A stretch of DNA of 64,000 nucleotides from Nostoc sp. TCL240-02 (GTDB lineage: Bacteria > Cyanobacteriota > Cyanobacteriia > Cyanobacteriales > Nostocaceae), in contig NZ_CP040094.1 of the NCBI RefSeq assembly GCF_013343235.1, positions 318,501 to 382,500 on the forward strand, written 5' to 3'. The notes under the pieces were generated by a model. It did no database searches, was not told where the DNA came from, and saw only the letters and a program-made list of their open reading frames with translations. The translations under genes and the position numbers were made by a program. This document shows, in pieces, positions 8,602-15,800 of this stretch (position 1 is the first letter of the stretch; every line of letters starts with the position of its first letter).

Positions 8602-10137
8602 TTATTGCACTGGTAAAGGTAGCAGTACATAAAAAGTGCTACCTTCACCTAAAATGCTTTGAACCCAGATTTTACCGTCATGTTGCTGGATGATATCTCG
8701 GCAAATAGCCAGTCCTAAACCTGTTCCTCCTTTGTTGCGGGAGTCGGATGCATCCACCTGCTGAAAGCGCTCGAAAATTATTTGTAACTTATCTTCAGGA
8801 ATTCCTCGCCCTTGATCTTGGATAGTAATCAAAAGGTATTTGGGTGATAAAGGCTCATTCTCTTGAGGCTCAATGCCTTGGGATTCTGAGAGAGTGGCAC
8901 TGATATACACCGTGTCTCCTGGTTCAGAAAACTTAATAGCGTTGCTCAGTAAATTAGTCAGGGTTTGCAGCAGGCGATCGGGATCTGCCCAAAGTTCAAC
9001 TTCTACAGGATTTATGATCAATTTGACTTGTAATTGATCTGCCATTGCTTGCATTGCTTCTGTGGCGGTAGTTAGCAAGTCTGCGGCGTTGTACTTCATC
9101 TTCCGCGTGAAGATTTTGCCCGATTTCATCCGCTCTAAATCGAGAATATCGTTCACTAAACGAATTAAGCGTTCAGTATTAGTGGTGGCAATGCTCAGAA
9201 CTTTTTGGCCTTGTTCATTTAGAGTTCCCAGTTGTTCTGAACCCAATAAATCTAATGCTCCCATTGTGGAAGTTAAAGGTGTACGCAATTCATGACTGAC
9301 TAAAGAGATAAATTCGTTTTCTAGGCGTTTGCGTTCGGTAATGTCATTGGCAATTAATAAAGCACACGGTACTCCAGCTAAGTCAATCAATTCGAGAGAT
9401 ATCAGTATAGTTTTGAGTTCTGCACACTTAGTTGAAAATTCAAATTCTAGATTGTATAGTGACCCAGTTTCTGGCAGAAGTTGAATTGTTTGAGCGATCG
9501 CGACTGTGTTTTTACCCAAATTAAGTTCAGTGGCAGTATTGCCAATCACTTCGTCTAGAGAGTAGCCGCTCATCTTCAAGAAACTGGGATTGACATCAAT
9601 GAAACGAGCATTCGAGACTGTAGCGATCGCGATTGGATTGGGACTAGAGCGAAAAACTTTTGCAAACTTCTCTTCTGCGTTGGCGCGCTCGTGAATTTCC
9701 TGCTGCAACCGCTCATTTTGGGCTTGCAGTTGTTGTTGCAGTTTCCAAATCGTTAAATGATTTTCAATTCGTGCTAAAACCTCTTCTAGTTGAAAAGGCT
9801 TAGTGATATAGTCCACTCCCCCAACTGCAAAGGCTTTCACCTTATCTAGCACATCACCCAAAGCGCTGATAAAAATTACCGGAATTTCACGAGTGCGATC
9901 GCTTGCCTTCAAATGTTCGCAGACTTCATAGCCATTCATCTCAGGCATATTCACATCCAACAAAATCAGGTCGGGGGGAACTGCATTTGCGCCTCGTAAA
10001 CCCGTAGAACCCTTAGTTACACTCCGAACTTTATATCCCTGTTCCGTCAACATGGCAGATAAGAGGTTCAGGTTTTCTGGCGTGTCATCAATCACTAGTA
10101 TGTCTGCTTTGGGAAAGTTGAGCGACTCTTTAGGCAT
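8602..10137 (-). CDS. Hybrid sensor kinase: receiver, PAS, HisKA, HATPase
   Basis: The 511-residue cytosolic kinase has an N-terminal receiver (VIDD near residue 17, phospho-Asp61 in LILLDVNMPEMNG, Lys113), a short coiled coil (~125-160), a PAS domain (~160-270), the phospho-acceptor His282 in SHELRTP, and an ATPase with N, G1 and G2 boxes (LLSNAIKFSE, DQGRGIPEDK, GGTGLGLAIC). There are no membrane segments, so the input is probably cytosolic or comes through the N-terminal receiver. This receiver-first order is common in cyanobacterial phosphorelays. The next gene downstream is a stand-alone receiver. The divergent neighbour is a cupin gene. Confidence 0.93.
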   Translation of the reverse strand: MPKESLNFPKADILVIDDTPENLNLLSAMLTEQGYKVRSVTKGSTGLRGANAVPPDLILLDVNMPEMNGYEVCEHLKASDRTREIPVIFISALGDVLDKVKAFAVGGVDYITKPFQLEEVLARIENHLTIWKLQQQLQAQNERLQQEIHERANAEEKFAKVFRSSPNPIAIATVSNARFIDVNPSFLKMSGYSLDEVIGNTATELNLGKNTVAIAQTIQLLPETGSLYNLEFEFSTKCAELKTILISLELIDLAGVPCALLIANDITERKRLENEFISLVSHELRTPLTSTMGALDLLGSEQLGTLNEQGQKVLSIATTNTERLIRLVNDILDLERMKSGKIFTRKMKYNAADLLTTATEAMQAMADQLQVKLIINPVEVELWADPDRLLQTLTNLLSNAIKFSEPGDTVYISATLSESQGIEPQENEPLSPKYLLITIQDQGRGIPEDKLQIIFERFQQVDASDSRNKGGTGLGLAICRDIIQQHDGKIWVQSILGEGSTFYVLLPLPVQ

Positions 10138-10249
10138 GGCAATATCGACTTTAGCCAGAATAGGCTACTAATGATTTCTAGAAATTGTAACCTTACTTCA
10201 ATGTCTTAATAATCAGTTACAAAAAAAATTCCAATTACCCATTTATCTA

Positions 10250-10279
10250 CCCTAGTTCTCCCCGATTAATTTCTAATCT
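10250..10279 (+). promoter_or_regulatory. Shared promoter element (copy 3, cupin gene)
   Basis: CCCTAGTTCTCCCCGATT at 10250-10267, then 6 bases and TAATCT at 10274-10279, lies 64 bases before the cupin ATG. It is identical over 18 bases and in spacing to the copy before the VOC gene at 11690. Confidence 0.65.
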
Positions 10280-10342
10280 TAAAAACATCAAATCAAATTT
10301 GTAGATAACACCTACCAAATCACACAATACGGAGTAACTTAT

Positions 10343-10795
10343 ATGCAAACTTCAACCATGCGTAAACCAATTATTCTTGCACCAGGAGAAGGTAATCAAT
10401 TTTCAATTATGGGTGGACAATTTACAACCAAATCAACTGGTGAAGAGACAAATCAAGCTTGGAAAATTTATGAAATTACAGATACACAAGAAAATGGGCC
10501 ACCACTGCATACTCACCCTTGGGAAGAAGCATTTTATATTCTAGAAGGAGAACTAGACCTCCAAGTTGGTACAGAAACAATTTTGGCATCACCTGGCTTT
10601 TTTGTTAACATTCCTCATAATGCACCACACGCCTTCAAGATTCGTTCTGCTACTGCTAAATTTCTGGTTTTAATTGCACCTCAAGGTGCGAAAAACTTTT
10701 ATGAAGAAATGGGTCAAGTCGCAGATAGTCCATCGCCAAATATGGACAAAATACAGCCTCTTTTGAACAAATATGGATTGCAATTTCTAGCGTGA
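10343..10795 (+). CDS. Cupin-domain protein
   Basis: The 150-residue single-cupin protein has metal-site motif 1 as [21 protein letters not shown] and a motif 2 region around [11 protein letters not shown]. The His/Glu pattern suggests a bound metal. Small stand-alone cupins include quercetinase-like dioxygenases, isomerases and binding proteins, and the sequence alone does not choose between them. The start is supported by GGAG ten bases upstream. It has the special promoter element shared with the lanthipeptide precursor, the response regulator and the VOC gene. A 24-bp palindrome follows the stop. Confidence 0.85.
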   Translation: MQTSTMRKPIILAPGEGNQFSIMGGQFTTKSTGEETNQAWKIYEITDTQENGPPLHTHPWEEAFYILEGELDLQVGTETILASPGFFVNIPHNAPHAFKIRSATAKFLVLIAPQGAKNFYEEMGQVADSPSPNMDKIQPLLNKYGLQFLA

Positions 10796-10813
10796 ATCTT
10801 TCGTTTAGATGTA

Positions 10814-10837
10814 GGGTGTACAGCTAGCTGTACGCCC
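10814..10837. terminator. Palindromic hairpin downstream of cupin gene
   Basis: The 24-base near-perfect palindrome runs GGGTGTACAGC, TAGC at the centre, TGTACGCCC. It lies 19 bases after the cupin stop. No clear T-run follows, so it may be a repetitive extragenic palindrome as much as a terminator. Confidence 0.5.
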
Positions 10838-10908
10838 TTACAGAGAAAAGCTATACATAATGCAGAATTTGCATTTGTTGATAAATAAATCTATTTCTAG
10901 AAAGCAAA

Positions 10909-11451
10909 ATGTACTCAATAGCAAAACCAAAAGCTGCTCACCTTTTAACTACTAGTACGCTGAGTTTGGGACTCATCGCTAGCCTTATTTTTTATCCAAG
11001 TGCCAGTCAAGCGGGTAAAAATAATGTTGGAGTACCTGCCGAACTCCAGGGCGAGTGGCGGTACGGTCGAATCTCGTCTATCCAATACCAAGACAGCTAC
11101 ACAGGTCGGCCAGCAGCCCCAAATGGTTCAAGCGATCAATTTCAACTCGCATCTAACGGTAACTACCAGCGAAATCGGCTGCTTCAAATCACCACTTATA
11201 ACTGTGAATCTAATCTCTTCATACAGGAAAAAGGCAAAGTTAAGGTTGAAGGTCAACGCCTGACTTTCCAACCTAGCGACAGCACATCCAAAGGGCAAAT
11301 CTGCAATAGCGGGCGCACCTACTCCAGCCGCAATTCGGCAAAGGCTGAGACTTACGAGTGGTCGATTGAGACAAATGAATCAGGGCAGCAAGTTCTACTG
11401 CTTGCGACCCCCGATGGCAAGGGTTTAGCTCACTATGGGCGACCTCAATAG
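10909..11451 (+). CDS. Secreted protein of unknown function
   Basis: The 180-residue protein has a clear signal peptide (basic start, hydrophobic LSLGLIASLIFYPSASQA, likely cleavage after SQA), so the mature part should be periplasmic or outside the cell. The mature domain is rich in beta-type segments (GEWRYGRISSI, ATPDGKGLAHYGRP) and has two Cys (TYNCESN and GQICNSG) that could pair. It has a lipocalin-like feel, but I do not recognise a family. It lies between the cupin and VOC genes on the same strand but lacks their promoter element. The stop codon overlaps the end of a repeat element. Confidence 0.8.
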   Translation: MYSIAKPKAAHLLTTSTLSLGLIASLIFYPSASQAGKNNVGVPAELQGEWRYGRISSIQYQDSYTGRPAAPNGSSDQFQLASNGNYQRNRLLQITTYNCESNLFIQEKGKVKVEGQRLTFQPSDSTSKGQICNSGRTYSSRNSAKAETYEWSIETNESGQQVLLLATPDGKGLAHYGRPQ

Positions 11452-11564
11452 ACTTACGCAAAAAATACCCCAAACTTTGATTGTTAGGTAGGGGCAATTC
11501 ATGTAGACGCTTCTTCGGCTTCCCGCAGGGTATTGCCCTTACTGCGTGTAATTTTGCGTAAGTC
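11451..11564. mobile_element. MITE-like element with GACTTACGCAAAA ends
   Basis: Perfect 13-bp terminal inverted repeats (GACTTACGCAAAA at 11451-11463, complement at 11552-11564) bound a 114-bp non-coding segment. The left end overlaps the last base of the preceding stop codon. The inside holds 'ggggcaattc' and 'gaagcgtctac'-type fragments. No coding capacity is present. Confidence 0.6.
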
Positions 11565-11581
11565 CTAATCTGTTTAAAAAT

Positions 11582-11646
11582 AGACGCGAAAGCGAGTAGC
11601 GGAATGTTAGCGGGGTGAAGCCCAGCCTAGTCTAATTTCGCGTCTT
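11582..11646. repeat. Inverted repeat with AGACGCGAAA ends
   Basis: AGACGCGAAA near 11582 pairs with TTTCGCGTCT near 11637-11646 around a 45-base middle. It resembles the other palindromic elements in the window and has no coding capacity. Confidence 0.45.
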
Positions 11647-11689
11647 TACAATAAACCCAATACATCTTGGATTATCCATTTTTTCTCTC

Positions 11690-11719
11690 CCCTAGTTCTC
11701 CCCGATTGCTTCGTAATCT
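11690..11719 (+). promoter_or_regulatory. Shared promoter element (copy 4, VOC gene)
   Basis: CCCTAGTTCTCCCCGATT (11690-11707), 6 bases, then TAATCT (11714-11719), only 27 bases before the ATG. If TAATCT is a -10 box, the 5' leader would be about 20 bases and would still contain the GAGG ribosome binding site. This position makes a promoter role the best reading. Confidence 0.65.
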
Positions 11720-11745
11720 ATAAAATATCGAACTGAGGTTATCCC

Positions 11746-12228
11746 ATGATTCACCATATTTCAATTGCTGTTAAAAACCCCAGCCATGTTGCTCAAGTTC
11801 TGGGGGAAATTTTAAAAGCACAAGCTGTTCCATTTCCTCCTAACCCAGGAAGCTATATGGTTATACCTTTTGATGAATACGGTACAGCCATTGAACTCTA
11901 TCCTTTTGGCTCTCAAATTGAACCGGGTGAAAATGATGAAGAATGCGTATTTGTCCGTACTGCAATTACTTCTATGTATACAGATATTCATGCAGCTATT
12001 TCTGTACCCATCAGCCAAAAAGAAATTGAACAAATCGGTGCCCGTGAAGATTGGCGTGTAGTGCGCTGTAACCGCGATTCTTTCTTTGATGTGATTGAGT
12101 TTTGGGTGGAAAACAGATTAATGATTGAATTGCTAACACCAGAAATGGCATCTCAATATTTGAAATTTGCCACTCAGCAAGAAAATCTAAAATATTTTGT
12201 GGCAGAACCAGCTTTAGCAACAACTTGA
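11746..12228 (+). CDS. VOC-fold (glyoxalase/bleomycin resistance-like) protein
   Basis: The 160-residue protein starts MIHHISIAVKNPSHVAQVLGEIL, a vicinal-oxygen-chelate beta-alpha start with His3/His4 as possible metal ligands. IPFDEYGTAIELYPFGSQ supplies the Glu of the next strand. The second half (FFDVIEFWVENRLMIELLTPE) repeats the pattern. VOC proteins include dioxygenases, isomerases and antibiotic-binding proteins; the substrate is unknown. GAGG lies seven bases before the ATG. The promoter is shared with the cupin, response regulator and lanthipeptide genes, which suggests the same conditions of expression. Confidence 0.75.
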   Translation: MIHHISIAVKNPSHVAQVLGEILKAQAVPFPPNPGSYMVIPFDEYGTAIELYPFGSQIEPGENDEECVFVRTAITSMYTDIHAAISVPISQKEIEQIGAREDWRVVRCNRDSFFDVIEFWVENRLMIELLTPEMASQYLKFATQQENLKYFVAEPALATT

Positions 12229-12275
12229 TAAGTATTTATAGCAATCCTATTTGGTTTGCAATTCTCACAAACCGC

Positions 12276-12308
12276 AGATCCTCAGCTTCTCAAATAAATC
12301 GAGGATCT
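12276..12308 (+). terminator. Possible terminator hairpin after VOC gene
   Basis: AGATCCTC (12276-12283) pairs with GAGGATCT (12301-12308) around a 17-base loop and is followed by TGTTG rather than a long T-run. It is plausible as a weak terminator. Confidence 0.35.
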
Positions 12309-12475
12309 TGTTGATCGCGAATGATTCAGAATTGCTATATTAATTTATTTAATTTAAGTACATTTGCAACTAAAGAGCTATCCCTGCGGCGGGCATAGCT
12401 CTTTAGTTATGGTAAATAACAGAAGTGAGGAAAAGACCAAAGGCAAAGTCAACTTATAGGTTAACTAGTACTAAT

Positions 12476-12838
12476 ATGATTGACCACGACCGTTTATTTA
12501 AAGAACTGATTGCAACATTTTTTATAGAATTTTTATAATTGTTTTTTCCCCAGGTAATTGCTTATCTAGAACCTGAATCATTGAAATTCTTGGATAAAGA
12601 AGTATTTACCGATATCACTGCTGGCGAACAATACGAAGCTGATTTAGTAGTATAAGTAAGACTTCGAGAACAAAAAACTTTTTTTCTCGTGCATATCGAA
12701 AATCAGTCATATCCACAAGCTGATTTTGGACGCAGAATATTTCGTTACTTTGCGCGATTGTTTGAAAAATATGCTTTACCTGTCTATCCAATTGTAGTTT
12801 TTTCTGCGGTTTCTAAGCGCCCATTTAACGTTAAGTTG
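12476..12838 (+). pseudogene. Degraded Rpn-family nuclease/putative transposase
   Basis: The frame starts MIDHDRLFKELIATFFIEF, typical of cyanobacterial Rpn/PD-(D/E)XK recombination-promoting nucleases. It is broken by TAA at 12536-12538 and TAA at 12653-12655. The same frame continues after each with recognisable family text (LFFPQVIAYLEP, DKEVFTDITAGEQYEADLVV, HIENQSYPQADFGRR, RYFARLFEKYALPVYP). The 3' third after FSAVSKRP diverges, and the frame abuts the 3' end of the converging giant kinase gene at 12841. Two nonsense changes and a lost 3' end make function unlikely. Confidence 0.85.
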
Positions 12839-12840
12839 GC

Positions 12841-15800
12841 TCAGTTACAATTTTGTTCCGTTACATCAATAATTTCATCGAAGCAGAAACTGCGGACTAA
12901 ATTTGTCAATTTTTCTGCCAAAGTAGAATGTGTTTGTGGAATTTGCTCAATTAATTGAAAGATTCTTTCGGCATCGACTTCAACGGCTGCCTGATTAAGT
13001 TCTGTTACCCATTGGGTAGGCATAATGGTAATTGCAGAGCGAAGATCCAAAATGGAAAATTGAATATTTTTTAGGTTATTGTCTGTTGCATCTTCACTGC
13101 TTTCTTCTGCACAGATATATAGCACCTGCAAATATTCAGCAATCTTTTCAAAAATCACCTGCTCCCGAAATGGCTTACGAACCAAGTCATCGCAACCTGC
13201 GGCTAAAATACTCGCCTGTTGTTCTTCAAAAGCACTGGCAGTTAGAGCAATAATTACGGTACGGTGATTTGTATTTGTATTTCTTTCCCTGGCTCTAATT
13301 TCTTTAGTTGCATCGTAGCCGTTCATTACAGGCATCCGCATATCCATCCAAATAAGATGAGGCTGCCAAGTTTGCCACATTGCGATCGCATCTTGTCCAT
13401 TATTCGCAGCCTTAATTTCAAAACCAATGCTACCAAGAAGTTGCATAATTAAATCGCGGTTTTCTTTACGGTCATCCACTACCAGAATCCGGTAAGAGGG
13501 TTGGCCTGGTGCTAGCTCGATGACACGTCCCTTATTCAACCTTGGTGAAACCTTCAATTCTGCGGCTAAATTCACTTGGATGTCAAAACTAAAAGTAGAT
13601 CCTTGTCCAGGGCTACTAGTTATGTGAATATCGCCTCCCAGCAACCGCACAAATTGACGGCTAATAGTCAGTCCAAGTCCAGTTCCTTCCTTAGTTTGGA
13701 TACCGCTTGTTGTCTGGACAAAAGGCTGAAACAAGTTATTCATTTCTTCTGGTGCTATTCCCCGTCCAGTGTCTTCGACTTCAAAGTGCAGGAATGGGGA
13801 AGAGGCAGAGGGGCGGGGTGCGGGGGGCGGAGGGGAAAATTCTTCTCCCTTGCTCCCTGCTCCCTGCGCCCTTGCTTCTTCTCCCGCTCCCTGTTCACTC
13901 CCCAACCTGACTCGCAACGTTACTTTGCCTGTTTGAGTAAACTTGACGGCGTTACCCAAAAGGTTAATGAGAATTTGGCGGAGTTTTCCCTCATCTGTCT
14001 GGATATAACGGGGAAGATTGGGAGCAATTTCAAATTTGAGGAATAATTGCTTTGTTTGTGCCTTTACCTGAAACATTTCTTGTAATGTTTGCAACAGTAG
14101 ATAAAGGTCGAAGTCTTCAGGGGTGAAAATGATTTGTCCAGCCTCAATTTTGGACATTTCTAGAACATCGTTAATCAGGTTGAGCAAGTGTTCGCCACTG
14201 CGGTTAATGGTAGCTAAAGATTCACGTTGGTTTGAGTTGAGGCTAGTATCTCGTTCCATTAACTGAGAAAAACCGAGGATAGCATTGAGAGGCGTGCGGA
14301 GTTCGTGGCTCATATTAGCGAGGAAAGCACTTTTAGCTTGGTTGGCAGTTTCAGCTGCTTCTTTGGCAATTCTCAGCGCTTCTTCTGCCTGATGTCTGGC
14401 TCGACCGATCGCAATTATTTCACCTACCAACTTCAATAGATTAATATCTTCTTGACTCCAGGCTTTACACAAGTGAATCATCGCTGTACCGACAAAGCCA
14501 ACTACTTTGTCAGAATGAAGCATGGGCACAGCAACTACAGACTGAAATGACATCCCCTCAAATAGCTTTCTCTCTGCTGTCTCAGGCGGCAATTCTGCTA
14601 CAGAAGGGATTTGTATATGGTTGCCACGAAGGATCGGAGTATAAAAATAGGGAAAACTTTCAATAGGCGAACCTTTGGCAAGATCGATCAATGGCTCGAC
14701 ATTTTCGCCACACCATTCATGAATCAGGTCGAATCGCCTTTGATCTTCGGATAATTCAAATATGCAGCTGTGTTCGGCACTAATAAACTGAGCGATCGCT
14801 TGGAGTGTAAAATTAATTGCTGTTTCTAAATTTTGGTCAATAAATTGCCGAGAAATGCTACTGAGTAAACTTTCGGCTTGAGTCCGACGTTGTAAGGCTG
14901 CTTCTGCTTGTTTGCGATCGCTAATATCACGAGCTACACCCACAATTTGGAAATTACCTTGGGCATCTTGTGTGCGGACTGCATTAGAAGTTAGCCAAAC
15001 CCAGCCCTTAGTGCGATGTTTGGCGCGGTACTCAGTACCAGAAATTCCCTCACCGGTTGCGAGGATAGTTTGGGCGACTTCTTGACATTTTTGCACATCA
15101 TCAGGATGAGTAAAGAATGTCAAAGAATTACCCTCCATTTCACCGGGGGCAAATCCGGTAGTATTCAAAATATTCGGGGAAATATAGTTGAAAACCCCAT
15201 CAGGACTCATCGCAAACAGCACATCATTGACCTTTTCAACGATAGTACGAAACTTTAACTCGCTTTCTTGTAGGGCTGCTTCTGCTTGTTTGCGTTCCAA
15301 TTCAGCACCGGCACGGGCAGCAAAGATTTTGATAATTAATTCCCGTCCCGGATCGTGCTTCATTGGTTTGACATCTATTACTGCTAGATGTCCAATGATT
15401 TCCCCAGAGGAACTAGTGAGAGGAACGCCAAAAAAACTCTCGGCATTCATCCTCACTAAATCTCCATCGTCGGGGAAAGCGGCTTGCACTCTTTGAGGAT
15501 AATGACACATCTTGCCTTTCAAGGTATGTTGACAAGGAGTACCGTGCAAATCATATTCCAAATTTTCGTTAATAGTCCCGCAAGACCAAAATGCCAAAGT
15601 ACGGACTTTAGTTTTCTGGTCATCATGAAACTCAGTGACTAAGGCATATTGAACTTGCAATACCTCAGCCAGGTAACGAACGCAGGAATTGAAGAATTCA
15701 TTACCTGTTTTTGCTGCTGTCCCCTCAACAATTAAGCGTAAAGCCTGTTCTTGTTGTTTGCGATCGCTAATATCTGTAAAAACTGAATCGAGACAAGATT

